A program made the translations under genes and the position numbers. A DNA stretch of 38,916 nucleotides. Source: Pedobacter sp. UBA4863 (GTDB lineage: Bacteria; Bacteroidota; Bacteroidia; Sphingobacteriales; Sphingobacteriaceae). The notes beneath the pieces were generated by a model that did no database searches, was not told where the DNA came from, and was given only the letters and a program-made list of their open reading frames with translations. This document shows, piece by piece, positions 24,173 to 33,675 of this stretch (its first letter is position 1; the number at the start of each line of letters is the position of its first letter). The DNA lies in contig NZ_DHDZ01000002.1 in the NCBI RefSeq assembly GCF_002399615.1, positions 24,058-62,973 of the forward strand. The letters run 5' to 3'.

Positions 24173-25354
24173 CTACCCCATTGCCGGAATACTTCCAACC
24201 ACTACTTTATCTTCCTTCTTCATTTTACCTTCGTTTTCTTCTACATCGCGACTTACACTAAGAATAATACCAAAGGCGATACTGGTAAATATCATAGAGG
24301 TACCCCCCATGCTTACCAAAGGCAAAGGCACCCCCGTTACAGGCCCTAAACCTACGGCCACCGCCATATTGGCAAAGGCTTGTATGGTTAAGCTAAAACT
24401 TAAGCCCGCCGCCAACAATGCCCCAAATGCCTTGGGACTTCGGGTTACAATACGTACACACCGATAGAGCAGCACCAAATACAAAACGATAATAGCAAAC
24501 CCGCCTACCGTTCCATATTCCTCAATAATAATGGCAAAAATAAAATCGGAATATGGATGCGGTAAAAAGTTTCTTTCGGTACTATTGCCAGGCCCCTTGC
24601 CCAACAAACCTCCGGTAGCCAAAGCTATTTTAGCATGATCAGACTGGTAGGTTTTATCAGAGTGTTGTAACTCTGGGTGCATAAACGAATTGATACGCGA
24701 TTTGTAAGTTTCTCTTCTGGGCCCCAAGAACACTACGAAAAGCAGCAATACAAAACCACCTGCACAAACTGTTAATATCTGCTTAATACTAATACGGCCA
24801 ATAATAAGCAGCAAAATACTTACTCCAAAAAGCATTAGCGCCGTAGAAAGATTGGCTAATGCAATTAAAATAAACACCATGCACACCGACCCCATTATTG
24901 GAATAAAAGCACTTTTTACATCTTTAATATTTTCTTGCTTACGGGTAAGCATTCTTGCCAAAAAGGTAATTAGAGCCAATTTAGCCAAATCTGAAGTTTG
25001 AAAGGTGAGGTTAATCACCGGAATTTTTACCCAACGAGAAGCATCATTTAATGTTTGTCCGAAGACCAAAGTATATAACAACAAAGGCACCGTTATAATC
25101 ATTAATATTTTAGAAATACCGGCATAATACTTATAATCTAGCAAATGCGCAATGTAAATCATGCCAATACCTAACATTACAAAAATAACGTGCTTGTACA
25201 GCAGGTACTTTTCTACCGTAATTCCTTTTTTATAGGCAATGGCTCCGGTAGCGCTATATACTGCCATAATAGAAACCATCGAAAGTAGGATAATGATAAT
25301 CCATATCCAGCGATCGCCTTTGGTACGTTCTAAAAGTGCATTGATGTTAAACAT
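24173..25354 (-). CDS. ftsW: Lipid II polymerase FtsW (SEDS family)
   Basis: The 393-residue integral membrane protein has about ten helices and belongs to the SEDS family; FtsW polymerises lipid II into glycan strands at the septum together with its penicillin-binding protein FtsI. Family motifs include KVPVIN-type loops (ASRWVKIPVINLTFQTSDLAKLA), YPHPYSDFIFAIIIEEYG (here FLPHPYSDFIFAIIIEEYG), and GVPLPLVSMGGTSMIFTS near the C-terminus. Its place between murD and murG, with ftsI in the same cluster, favours FtsW over the elongation paralogue RodA. Confidence 0.96.
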   Translation of the reverse strand: MFNINALLERTKGDRWIWIIIILLSMVSIMAVYSATGAIAYKKGITVEKYLLYKHVIFVMLGIGMIYIAHLLDYKYYAGISKILMIITVPLLLYTLVFGQTLNDASRWVKIPVINLTFQTSDLAKLALITFLARMLTRKQENIKDVKSAFIPIMGSVCMVFILIALANLSTALMLFGVSILLLIIGRISIKQILTVCAGGFVLLLFVVFLGPRRETYKSRINSFMHPELQHSDKTYQSDHAKIALATGGLLGKGPGNSTERNFLPHPYSDFIFAIIIEEYGTVGGFAIIVLYLVLLYRCVRIVTRSPKAFGALLAAGLSFSLTIQAFANMAVAVGLGPVTGVPLPLVSMGGTSMIFTSIAFGIILSVSRDVEENEGKMKKEDKVVVGSIPAMG

Positions 25355-25439
25355 TTTTTACCTTTCTTGATTACACAGATTATCTGATTTCATCGATTTT
25401 TTATTCGCTAAGCTAAATGTCTTTTGGCTTTTACTTTTA

Positions 25440-26831
25440 CTATAATTCTTTTACCGCAGCCTTAAATTGGTTGCCGCGGTCTTCATAATTTTTAAACAAA
25501 TCGAAACTTGCGCATGCTGGCGACAACAATACTGTACTTGCTTTTTTAGCTAGGTGATAAGCCACTTGAACCGCTTCTTCTGCAGAAAAAGTATTTACAA
25601 TCACTTCCACATCATCTTCAAAAGCTTCGTGTATGCGTTTATTGTCTTTACCCAAGCATATAATGGCTTTTACTTTAGCACGCACCAAGTCTTTCAACAT
25701 GGTATAATCGTTGCCTTTATCTACACCACCCATAATTAAAACCACATCGGTATTTATGCTTTCTAAAGCGTACCAAACCGAATTTACATTGGTAGCTTTC
25801 GAATCGTTGATATAGGTTACTTCATTAATTTTGGCTACAAACTCTAATCTATGGTCAATGTTTTTGAAATTACCCATGCTTTCGCGGATAGTTTCGTTAC
25901 GCAGCTCTAGTACTTTTGCTACGATGCCCGAGGCCATTGAGTTGTAAATGTTGTGCTTACCTTGTAAAGCTAACTCTGAAATTGACATGGTTAATTTGTT
26001 GTTTAAATTAATGTTGATATGTAGGTTATTCTGGGCTAAAAAAGCACCTTGCTCTACTTCTTTAAGAATAGAAAAAGGGTAAGTTTTGGCTTGTATATTT
26101 ATCGTCTCTAAAACTTTTTTTGTTTCTTCATCGTCTGCACAGTACACAAAAGTGTCTGCCGAGGTTTGATTTTGCACAATACGCATTTTTGAAGCTGCGT
26201 AATTGGCAATATTGTAATCGTACCTATCTAAATGATCGGGCGTAATGTTTAGCAACACGGCAATGTCTGCCTTAAACTTGTACATATCATCTAGCATAAA
26301 GCTTGATATTTCTAGCACGTACCAATCAAATTCTTGATCTGCCACTTGTGCGGCAAAACTGTGCCCTATATTTCCTGCCAAGCCTACATTTAATCCCGCA
26401 TTTTTAAGGATATGATAAGTAAGCGTGCTTGTGGTAGATTTTCCGTTTGAGCCTGTAATACAGATGGTTTTTGCACTGGTGTATCGTTTTGCAAATTCAA
26501 TTTCCGAGATTACAGGAATGCCTTTTGCCACCAAAGCCATTATTATTGGCACTTTTGGTGAAATACCTGGGCTTTTCACCACTTCCGTTGCATTTAAAAT
26601 CAAAGCTTCGGTATGTTGGTTTTCCTCGAAAGGAATATTCATGCTTTGCAGCTCGGCTTTATAAGCTTCGATGATGCTGCCAAAATCAGACACAAAAACA
26701 TCGAAACCTTGCTTTTGGGCCAATTTAGCAGCTCCCACACCACTTTCGCCTGCACCCAAAATAACTACACGAGCAGCCCCAGCCATTGTTGGCTTAGTGT
26801 TATTTGCTGATATGTTATTATTTGAGTTCAT
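25440..26831 (-). CDS. murD: UDP-N-acetylmuramoyl-L-alanine--D-glutamate ligase
   Basis: The 463-residue cytoplasmic ligase adds D-glutamate to UDP-MurNAc-L-Ala. It has an N-terminal nucleotide-sugar domain (VVILGAGESGVGAAKL, 22-37), the ATP loop GSNGKSTTS (127-135), and a C-terminal domain with YINDSKATN and SPACASFDLFKNYEDRGNQF. An alternative start at residue 16 (MAGAARVVILG) would match the usual MurD N-terminus better; the first 15 residues are Asn-rich and may be untranslated. It lies 126 nt downstream of mraY. Confidence 0.97.
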   Translation of the reverse strand: MNSNNNISANNTKPTMAGAARVVILGAGESGVGAAKLAQKQGFDVFVSDFGSIIEAYKAELQSMNIPFEENQHTEALILNATEVVKSPGISPKVPIIMALVAKGIPVISEIEFAKRYTSAKTICITGSNGKSTTSTLTYHILKNAGLNVGLAGNIGHSFAAQVADQEFDWYVLEISSFMLDDMYKFKADIAVLLNITPDHLDRYDYNIANYAASKMRIVQNQTSADTFVYCADDEETKKVLETINIQAKTYPFSILKEVEQGAFLAQNNLHININLNNKLTMSISELALQGKHNIYNSMASGIVAKVLELRNETIRESMGNFKNIDHRLEFVAKINEVTYINDSKATNVNSVWYALESINTDVVLIMGGVDKGNDYTMLKDLVRAKVKAIICLGKDNKRIHEAFEDDVEVIVNTFSAEEAVQVAYHLAKKASTVLLSPACASFDLFKNYEDRGNQFKAAVKEL

Positions 26832-26957
26832 CTTTTTTAGTTTTTTGGGTATTAGTTTTTTAGTTGTTTAGATTTAAATCTCTTTATTTTACCTCCTAAA
26901 TCACCTTAGTTCATTTTAATTAAGCGTCTTAATCTTTATTCCTTATTCTTTAATCTT

Positions 26958-28220
26958 TTATCTCAATTTCAAGGTTACAAATGCAATTACCGCTAGTAAT
27001 ATTCCTACAATCCAGAAACGGGTTACAATTTTTGCTTCGTGATAACCTTTCTTTTGGTAGTGGTGGTGCAATGGCGACATCAAGAAAATTCTTCTGCCCT
27101 CGCCAAAACGCTTTTTGGTGTACTTAAAGTAGGTTACCTGCAAACTCACAGATAAAACCTCTACCAAAAACACCCCGCATATAATAGGAATTAACAATTC
27201 CTTTCTAGTCATGATTAAGAAAACGGCAATGATACCTCCAATGGTTAAACTACCCGTATCGCCCATAAAAATTTGAGCTGGGTAAGAGTTATACCATAAG
27301 AAACCAATACAGGCTCCAATAAATGCCGCAGCAAAAATAATTAGCTCGCCACTGTTTGGAATGTACATAATGTTGAGATAATCGGCCATGATGGTATTAC
27401 CAGAAACATAGGCAAAAATAGCCATGGTAACCCCAATAACGGCCGAAGTACCCGTAGCCAAACCATCTATACCATCGGTAAGGTTTGCCCCATTAGAAAC
27501 TGCCGTTACGATAATAATTACAAACAACAGAAACACTGCAAACGCATATTTCTCATATCCTTCGCCTAAAAACTTAACTACTTTAGCGTAATCAAATTCG
27601 TTGTTTTTATAAAAAGGAATATTGGTTTTAGTTGATTTTACATCTTGCGTATAGTAGTAAGTTTCGCCCTTTTGACGCAATACCATAGGCGCAGCATTTT
27701 GCATTTTAGCGGTATCTACCTTTACGCTATCATCTACCGTTTGGCGCACTACAATACTTGGATGAAAATACATGGTACAACCTACAATAATTGCCAGTCC
27801 TACCTGTCCAACTACTTTAAACTTCCCTGCTAAACCTTCTTTGTTTTTTCTAAAAACTTTGATATAATCATCTAAAAAGCCAATTGCACCCATCCACAAA
27901 GTGGTTACAATCATTAAAATCACATAGATATTGGTAATATTGGCAAAAAGCAACGTTGGTATTAAAATACCCATGATAATCATGATACCACCCATAGTTG
28001 GTGTACCTTGTTTTTGCATTTGGCCTTCTAAACCCAGGTTACGTACCGTTTCTCCAACTTGTTTGCTGTGCAGGTAATCAATAATTCTACGTCCATAAAC
28101 CGTGGTAATAATGAGCGATAGAATGATAGACAATGACGACCTGAAAGTAAGGTATTGGAACAACCTTAAGCCAGGAAAATCGTAGTTCTTATGTAGCCAT
28201 TCGAATAATAAATACAACAT
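26958..28220 (-). CDS. mraY: Phospho-N-acetylmuramoyl-pentapeptide transferase
   Basis: The 420-residue, ten-helix membrane enzyme moves phospho-MurNAc-pentapeptide onto undecaprenyl phosphate to make lipid I. Signature motifs are GTPTMGGIMI, DDYIK, NLTDGIDGLATGTS, FMGDTGSLTIGG, and the HHHYQKKG loop. The protein is about 60 residues longer than E. coli MraY (360); the extra part is a polar insertion (about residues 180-225, DSVKVDTAKMQNAAPMVLRQ and beyond) between membrane helices, which I recognise as usual for this phylum. The start codon overlaps the murE stop by one base (TAATG), so translation is coupled. Confidence 0.98.
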   Translation of the reverse strand: MLYLLFEWLHKNYDFPGLRLFQYLTFRSSLSIILSLIITTVYGRRIIDYLHSKQVGETVRNLGLEGQMQKQGTPTMGGIMIIMGILIPTLLFANITNIYVILMIVTTLWMGAIGFLDDYIKVFRKNKEGLAGKFKVVGQVGLAIIVGCTMYFHPSIVVRQTVDDSVKVDTAKMQNAAPMVLRQKGETYYYTQDVKSTKTNIPFYKNNEFDYAKVVKFLGEGYEKYAFAVFLLFVIIIVTAVSNGANLTDGIDGLATGTSAVIGVTMAIFAYVSGNTIMADYLNIMYIPNSGELIIFAAAFIGACIGFLWYNSYPAQIFMGDTGSLTIGGIIAVFLIMTRKELLIPIICGVFLVEVLSVSLQVTYFKYTKKRFGEGRRIFLMSPLHHHYQKKGYHEAKIVTRFWIVGILLAVIAFVTLKLR

Positions 28221-29677
28221 TAGCTAATTTGGTTTAATTGTTCGTTAATTACTTCCTTATCATCAAAATGATGTCTTACCCCATTAATTTCTTGGTATTT
28301 TTCGTGGCCTTTACCGGCAACAAGAATAATATCGCCAGGTTGCGCTATATGGCAAGCCGTTTTGATGGCTTCTCTTCTGTCTAAAATACTAATGGCCTTG
28401 CGCTGATTAGTTGGCGAAACACCAGCTTCCATGTCTTTAATAATGGTTTGCGGATCTTCTGTACGTGGATTATCGGAAGTTAAGATTACCTTATCACTCC
28501 AATCGCAAGCGACTTTTGCCATTATTGGGCGCTTGGTCTTATCTCTGTCGCCACCGCAACCAATTACGGTAATCACTTGCTCAGTCCCTTTTCTAATGTT
28601 GGCAATAGTGCTCAATACATTTTGTACCGCATCGGGCGTGTGTGCATAATCCACAATACCCACAATACCAGACTTAGACACCATATAATCGAACCTTCCT
28701 TCGGCACCAGACAAAGCACTAAGCGTAGTTAACACTTTCAAACTATCTTGCTCTAATAAAACCGCAGTAGCATAAGCTGCCAATAAATTATAAGCATTAA
28801 AAGAACCAACCATTTTAAAATAAACATCGGTTTGGTCAACTTCTAAATGCAGGCCGCTAAATTTATTTTCGATAATTTTTGCTTTAAAATCTGCCATTTG
28901 TTTCAAAGCATAGGTCTTTTTATAGGCCTTGGTATTTTGCAACATTACCATACCGTTTTTATCATCGGTGTTGGTTAGGGCAAAAGCCGATTTAGGCAGC
29001 ATATCAAAAAAGCTCTTTTTAGCCTTGATATAATTATCGAAAGTTTTATGAAAATCTAAATGATCGTGGGTAATGTTAGAAAACACGCCCCCCGCAAATG
29101 TTAACCCAGCAATACGATGCTGCGCAACGGCGTGAGAACTTACTTCCATAAAGCAATACTCGCAGCCTTGGTTTACCATTTTACGCAATAGCTCATTTAA
29201 AGCAATTGGGTTTGGCGTAGTGTGCGTAGCTGGCACTATATCGGCATTAATTTGATTTTGAACCGTAGAAATTAAGCCTGTTCCGTAGTTTAAACCTCTA
29301 AACAACTGAAAAAGCAGTGTTGCAATGGTGGTTTTTCCATTGGTTCCGGTAACGCCTACCAATTTTAAATCTGCCGATGGATTACCATAAAAATTACAAG
29401 CAATTACCGCTAAAGCTTCGGCAGAATTTATTACTTCTACATAGGTTACTTGTTCATCTAGTTGCACAGGCAGTTCCTCGCAAACGATAACACTTGCGCC
29501 CGCAGCAATGGTTTGGCTAATGAACTGATGGCCATCTACCACAGTACCGCGAATAGCAAAGAACAAAGTGCCAGATTTTACCAAACGAGAATCGAAAGCT
29601 AAAGCAAGCACCTCAGCCTGAGGCATGCCTTTTACACTTTTAATTGAAACTCCGTAAAGTAAATCTTGTAAGTTCAT
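28220..29677 (-). CDS. murE: UDP-MurNAc-tripeptide ligase (meso-diaminopimelate adding)
   Basis: The 485-residue ligase adds the third stem-peptide residue. It has the ATP loop GVTGTNGKTTIATLL (GTNGKTT at 111-117), HTTPNP for substrate binding, and GCGGDRDKTKRPIMA. The C-terminal motif DNPR (in TSDNPRTEDP) is the specificity signature for meso-diaminopimelate rather than lysine, fitting the dapA gene in this window. The start MNLQDLLYGV lies 85 nt past the ftsI stop. The stop overlaps the mraY start. Confidence 0.98.
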   Translation of the reverse strand: MNLQDLLYGVSIKSVKGMPQAEVLALAFDSRLVKSGTLFFAIRGTVVDGHQFISQTIAAGASVIVCEELPVQLDEQVTYVEVINSAEALAVIACNFYGNPSADLKLVGVTGTNGKTTIATLLFQLFRGLNYGTGLISTVQNQINADIVPATHTTPNPIALNELLRKMVNQGCEYCFMEVSSHAVAQHRIAGLTFAGGVFSNITHDHLDFHKTFDNYIKAKKSFFDMLPKSAFALTNTDDKNGMVMLQNTKAYKKTYALKQMADFKAKIIENKFSGLHLEVDQTDVYFKMVGSFNAYNLLAAYATAVLLEQDSLKVLTTLSALSGAEGRFDYMVSKSGIVGIVDYAHTPDAVQNVLSTIANIRKGTEQVITVIGCGGDRDKTKRPIMAKVACDWSDKVILTSDNPRTEDPQTIIKDMEAGVSPTNQRKAISILDRREAIKTACHIAQPGDIILVAGKGHEKYQEINGVRHHFDDKEVINEQLNQIS

Positions 29678-29745
29678 TCTTTATAATTTGATTATTGTAT
29701 AATTAGCTAATTCGACAATGCCTATCATTATCACTCATTACATTT

Positions 29746-29761
29746 GCTAATCATCACATTA
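29746..29761. repeat. 16-mer shared with the ftsW-murG gap
   Basis: GCTAATCATCACATTA, identical to 24147-24162, ends 2 nt before the ftsI stop codon on the plus-strand scale, that is, just past the gene in transcription order. Confidence 0.6.
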
Positions 29762-29762
29762 A

Positions 29763-31865
29763 TTACTGTAACGTTATATCTACTACCAATCCCTTGCCTA
29801 TTCTGCTTCCAGGTTGTATAGATTGATTGATTACTTTTCCACTTCCTTTAACACGGGCCTTTAAACCTGCATTACCCAATAAGTACATCGCATCTTTTAA
29901 CCCCATACCGTTTACATTTGGCATCACTCCTTTTACCGGCGTATTTTCTTCGTAAGCCACGCCGTTATTGGTATCTATTGAGTTAAAATAATCTGACTTA
30001 GCTGCGTAAAGCGCTTTGATACCGAAGGCGTTGTACACTTTCTTGGTAGCCTTACTGTGGCCTGCCTTTGCTTCTGGAGCTACGGTATTTCCGGCAAAAT
30101 GCTCTTCTACCTTGTTGTACATATTTACATCACTAGCATAAATACGATCTGCCACCTCTCTAAATACCGGACCAGACACTAACGCACCATAGTAAGCGCC
30201 CTTAGGATCATTGATCACCACAATCATCGAATATTTAGGTTTATCTGCCGGGAAATACCCCACAAAAGAAGCCTGATATTGCTTTTTAGCCTTGTAACCC
30301 AAATTTGCATCTGCCACTTGCGCAGTACCAGTTTTACCCGCAATTTTATATAAAGGATTGTAAACAATTTGTTTACCGCTACCATTGGTTACTACGCCTT
30401 CTAACATCGCCTTAACCTTAGTTAAAGTCTCATCAGAACACATTTTATCGTTAATTACCCTCGCTTTAAATTGCTCTACCGGATTACCCAACCTCCTAAT
30501 TTCTTTTACAAATATTGGCGCTATTAATTTTCCTCCGTTGGCCACCCCATTATACAGTACCAACATGTTCAAAGGAGTCATCTGCATTTCATAGCCATAG
30601 GCCATTTGTGGCAAAGTCATGTTTTTATTCCAACTTTTGTTTGCCTCTATATTTTTGACCACAGGTTGAGACTCCCCAGGTATTTGAAGCCCCATTTTCT
30701 TATCTAAACCCCAAGCGTACAAATGATTTGTAAACTTCATTGGGTCGGAGCCATAGTTATCGTTAATCATTTTGGCAATGGCAGCGTTAGACGATTCTTC
30801 AAAAGCCCTTTTAACTGTTACCATTTCGTCTTTAGGGTGCGAATCGGTAATTTTTTTACCAGGAATTTGATACCAACCAGTCCTAACCATGGTATTTGTA
30901 TCCACTTTCTTATCTTCTAACAATGCCATATAAGAAGCAAGCTTAAACGTAGAGCCCGGATCTTGATTACCTGCAATAGCATAGTTAAACTGCTCTTTGT
31001 AAACCCCTTCTTCTACTTTAGTAAAATTAGCCACAGCCCTTATTTCGCCAGTTGCCACTTCCATCACAATAACAGCACCGTGGTGCGCATTGCTCTTAAT
31101 CAATTGCTTTTCTAAGGCACTTTGTGCCAGGTCTTGCATATTGATATCTATGGTCGAAATAATATCGGCCCCATCTTTTGGCGCCACCTCAGCATCGCTA
31201 TTTACAGGAACCCAAACCCCGCCACTAATACGTTGCCTTAATTGCTTTCCTGTTTCTCCGTTGATGTAGCTACCGTAAGCACCCTCTAAGCCCACACCAT
31301 TTTTTACGTTTTCGTTTTTATACCCGATAGTTCTAGCGGCCAAAGCTTTAAAAGGCAAAATGCGCTTGTTTTTTTGGATAGCCATCAATCCGCCAGAATG
31401 CTTACCTATATTGTACAACGGAAAAGTTCTAACAAGTTTTAAATCCTGATAAGAAACTTTACGCTTTATCAGTACATAACGAGCTGTATCTTGCCTTGCT
31501 TTCCTTAAATAACGAGAATACTCTTTGGCACTCTTATCTCCAAAGAAGCTAGCCAATTTCATCGCTAACGAATCTACTTTACTGTTAAAAACCTTATCAT
31601 CCTGAATACCGCCAGCAAACATATCCATCCTTAGCTCATACTCTGGCACCGAAGTAGCCAACAAACTACCGTCAATAGAATAGATGTTTCCACGAGTAGC
31701 TTCCACATCAAACTCCCTAATAGAAAGGCTATCGGCCATGGCCACCCACTTATGGCCTTGCCTAAATTGCACATCGCACAAGCGAACAAACACGGCAAGC
31801 GCAAAAAGCACAATTAGCCCAAAGGCCAAATACACTCTCAACAATATGTTTGCTCTAATATTCAT
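29763..31865 (-). CDS. ftsI: Septal penicillin-binding protein FtsI with PASTA domain
   Basis: The 700-residue class B penicillin-binding protein cross-links septal peptidoglycan as the partner of FtsW. An N-terminal membrane anchor (about 9-28) is followed by the dimerisation domain with RGNIYSIDGSLLA (58-70), and the transpeptidase with the active-site motifs STFK (catalytic Ser305), SSN (358-360) and KTG (511-513). A single C-terminal PASTA domain (about 648-700, MPNVNGMGLKDAMYLLGNAG) binds peptidoglycan or muropeptide; E. coli FtsI (588) lacks it, but it is common in Bacteroidota and Firmicutes. The start overlaps the ftsL stop by one base. Confidence 0.97.
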   Translation of the reverse strand: MNIRANILLRVYLAFGLIVLFALAVFVRLCDVQFRQGHKWVAMADSLSIREFDVEATRGNIYSIDGSLLATSVPEYELRMDMFAGGIQDDKVFNSKVDSLAMKLASFFGDKSAKEYSRYLRKARQDTARYVLIKRKVSYQDLKLVRTFPLYNIGKHSGGLMAIQKNKRILPFKALAARTIGYKNENVKNGVGLEGAYGSYINGETGKQLRQRISGGVWVPVNSDAEVAPKDGADIISTIDINMQDLAQSALEKQLIKSNAHHGAVIVMEVATGEIRAVANFTKVEEGVYKEQFNYAIAGNQDPGSTFKLASYMALLEDKKVDTNTMVRTGWYQIPGKKITDSHPKDEMVTVKRAFEESSNAAIAKMINDNYGSDPMKFTNHLYAWGLDKKMGLQIPGESQPVVKNIEANKSWNKNMTLPQMAYGYEMQMTPLNMLVLYNGVANGGKLIAPIFVKEIRRLGNPVEQFKARVINDKMCSDETLTKVKAMLEGVVTNGSGKQIVYNPLYKIAGKTGTAQVADANLGYKAKKQYQASFVGYFPADKPKYSMIVVINDPKGAYYGALVSGPVFREVADRIYASDVNMYNKVEEHFAGNTVAPEAKAGHSKATKKVYNAFGIKALYAAKSDYFNSIDTNNGVAYEENTPVKGVMPNVNGMGLKDAMYLLGNAGLKARVKGSGKVINQSIQPGSRIGKGLVVDITLQ

Positions 31866-32290
31866 TATTTAACTGGTACTATTATTTTTTTTGGCGGCTC
31901 TATCAATTCTTCTAAACCAAGGGTATCTACTTTTTTCGCCACCTCGGTCATTTTACTCTTAAACATCAAATCAGCCTTTAACGACTTATACTCCCAACTC
32001 AACTCCTTCACTTCTTTACTTAATCTATCTATATCTCTTATGCGCTTTACCGCCATGTGGCTATTTGCTATATACACCATACCCAACACGCATAAAAAGA
32101 TAAGGTAAGGCAGCATATCTGTCGCCGCCTCTTTTGAAACCGCCCCCTCTACAAACAATTTCCTAAAGAAGGCACTTACACTTCCTTCCTTTTTTTTCGG
32201 CTCCTTTTCTTCAGCATTCGGTTCTTCCGGCAACTGATCTTCTTCTTCAGCCAACTCCTCTTCTATCTTTTCTTTAAACCTGTTACTCAT
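31865..32290 (-). CDS. ftsL: FtsL-like cell division protein
   Basis: The 141-residue protein has a long acidic/lysine-rich cytoplasmic N-terminus (about 1-60, EEELAEEEDQLPEEPNAEEK), one membrane helix (about 61-79, MLPYLIFLCVLGMVYIANS) and a periplasmic coiled coil (about 80-125, RIRDIDRLSKEVKELSWEYK). FtsL proteins are poorly conserved; topology and the position between rsmH and ftsI give the name. It would hold FtsQ and FtsB and activate FtsW-FtsI. The N-terminal tail is longer than in E. coli FtsL (121 residues in total). It starts 2 nt past the rsmH stop and its stop overlaps the ftsI start (TAATG). Confidence 0.85.
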   Translation of the reverse strand: MSNRFKEKIEEELAEEEDQLPEEPNAEEKEPKKKEGSVSAFFRKLFVEGAVSKEAATDMLPYLIFLCVLGMVYIANSHMAVKRIRDIDRLSKEVKELSWEYKSLKADLMFKSKMTEVAKKVDTLGLEELIEPPKKIIVPVK

Positions 32291-32292
32291 AG

Positions 32293-33204
32293 CTACTGCG
32301 CCAAACGTTCTCCAATTCTTAACTTCGCACTACGAGACCTGCTATTACGAGCCAACTCATCCGAACCAGCCACTATTGCTTTTCTAGTAATTACACTAAA
32401 AGGCTTTTGATCGTTACCAAAAAAATCCTTTTCTACCTCGCCCTTAAACTTTCCTTTAGCCAAGAAGTTTTTCACTGGTCTATCTTCTAAAGAATGGTAA
32501 GAAATTACTACCAAACGCCCCCCGGGCTTAAGCACCTCGGCAGCTTGCTCCAAAAAACGCTCTAACACTTCGATTTCGGCATTTACCTCGATACGCAAAG
32601 CCTGAAAAACCTGCGCCATATACTTATGCTCTTTCCCACGAGGAATATGAGCTGCAATAATATTTTTAAAACCCGACAACGTACGGATAGGCTCATCTAA
32701 GCGAGCCGTTACAATAGTTCTAGCCAAAGATTTTGCATTTTGCACCTCGCCATACAAACCAAATATTTTATGCAAATCTTCTTCGGCATAGGTATTCAGC
32801 ACTACCGCAGCCGTTAAAGCCCTCTGCTGATCCATGCGCATATCTAAATCTGCCTCAAAGCGAGTAGAAAAACCTCTTTCTGGCTCATTAAACTGATGCG
32901 AAGAAACACCCAAATCAGCCAAAATACCATCTACCTGCTTAACACCCAACAAACGAAGGTAATTTTTCAAATACCCAAAGTTCTGATCCACAAAACGGAA
33001 ACGAGGATCGTCTATTTTATTTCTTTGTGCATCCGGATCTTGATCAAAAGCAATCAAAATACCATCAGCACCCAAGTGTTTTAATATTTCACGAGAATGC
33101 CCACCACCACCAAAGGTTACATCTACATACACCCCATTTGGCTTAATAGCCAAACCATCGATACACTCTTGCAACAAAACAGGCACATGATAATTACTCT
33201 CCAT
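32293..33204 (-). CDS. rsmH: 16S rRNA (cytosine1402-N4)-methyltransferase
   Basis: The SAM-dependent enzyme methylates C1402 in the decoding centre of 16S rRNA. It begins MESNYHVPVLLQECIDGL, has the SAM loop VDVTFGGGGHSREIL, and continues with DLGVSSHQ, GFSTR, DLDMRMD and VISYHSLEDRPVKNF. I chose the start at 33204 (303 residues) over the ATG at 33228 because an AAAGGAGG sequence lies 5 nt upstream of it and because RsmH proteins usually begin close to YHVPVL. It overlaps the mraZ end by 11 nt. The longer reading would add only eight residues (MEKIKEVL). Confidence 0.96.
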   Translation of the reverse strand: MESNYHVPVLLQECIDGLAIKPNGVYVDVTFGGGGHSREILKHLGADGILIAFDQDPDAQRNKIDDPRFRFVDQNFGYLKNYLRLLGVKQVDGILADLGVSSHQFNEPERGFSTRFEADLDMRMDQQRALTAAVVLNTYAEEDLHKIFGLYGEVQNAKSLARTIVTARLDEPIRTLSGFKNIIAAHIPRGKEHKYMAQVFQALRIEVNAEIEVLERFLEQAAEVLKPGGRLVVISYHSLEDRPVKNFLAKGKFKGEVEKDFFGNDQKPFSVITRKAIVAGSDELARNSRSRSAKLRIGERLAQ

Positions 33205-33664
33205 CAGCACCTCCTTTATTTTTTCCACCCATCACCTCTTCAGCTAATGCCGCAAAATTTTCTGGAACATCATCAAAAAGACCGTCGTAAACCTTTTTAT
33301 CCCACACCTCAATCTTATCTAACTGGCAAGCCAAAACCAATTCAGCTTCTATACCAGCGTACTCTACCAACGACTTAGGCAACAACACACGACCCGCAGC
33401 ATCTAAAGCTAAAGGCATTGCGCCACGCTGAAACGCTCTCACAAACTCACGATTCTTTTTCTCGAACATATTCAACTTACTTAACTCAGCCACCGTTTCG
33501 TCCCAAACTTTTTTAGGGTAGATCACTAAATTCTTCTCAAAACCCCTATTCACTACCAACCCATCTCGCTCTACATCAAGCAATTGCTTTTTCAGCAAAA
33601 CAGGCACCATCAAGCGCCCTTTCGCATCCATTTTGCAATCAAATTCTCCTATCAGTTGGTTCAT
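33194..33664 (-). CDS. mraZ: Transcriptional regulator MraZ
   Basis: The 156-residue protein has two AbrB-like SpoVT domains, each with the DxxxR signature: DAKGRLMVP (13-21) and DAAGRVLLP. In E. coli and Mycoplasma, MraZ assembles as a ring and binds repeated boxes upstream of the dcw operon; it represses in E. coli and activates in Mycoplasma. Here a set of phased boxes (33676-33777) lies directly upstream, fitting autoregulation of the whole cluster. The C-terminus (EEVMGGKNKGGADGE) is charged and probably disordered. The stop codon overlaps the rsmH start region. Confidence 0.97.
   Translation of the reverse strand: MNQLIGEFDCKMDAKGRLMVPVLLKKQLLDVERDGLVVNRGFEKNLVIYPKKVWDETVAELSKLNMFEKKNREFVRAFQRGAMPLALDAAGRVLLPKSLVEYAGIEAELVLACQLDKIEVWDKKVYDGLFDDVPENFAALAEEVMGGKNKGGADGE
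33210..33217 (-). promoter_or_regulatory. Shine-Dalgarno sequence of rsmH
   Basis: The minus strand reads AAAGGAGG, 5 nt before the ATG at 33204. It lies inside the final codons of mraZ. A strong Shine-Dalgarno is rare in Bacteroidota, and this one decides the rsmH start. Confidence 0.7.
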
Positions 33665-33675
33665 TATAAGTAGCT

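Noticed and set aside
33205..33228. Longer start of rsmH (MEKIKEVL extension)
   Set aside because: The Shine-Dalgarno and family alignment favour the ATG at 33204.
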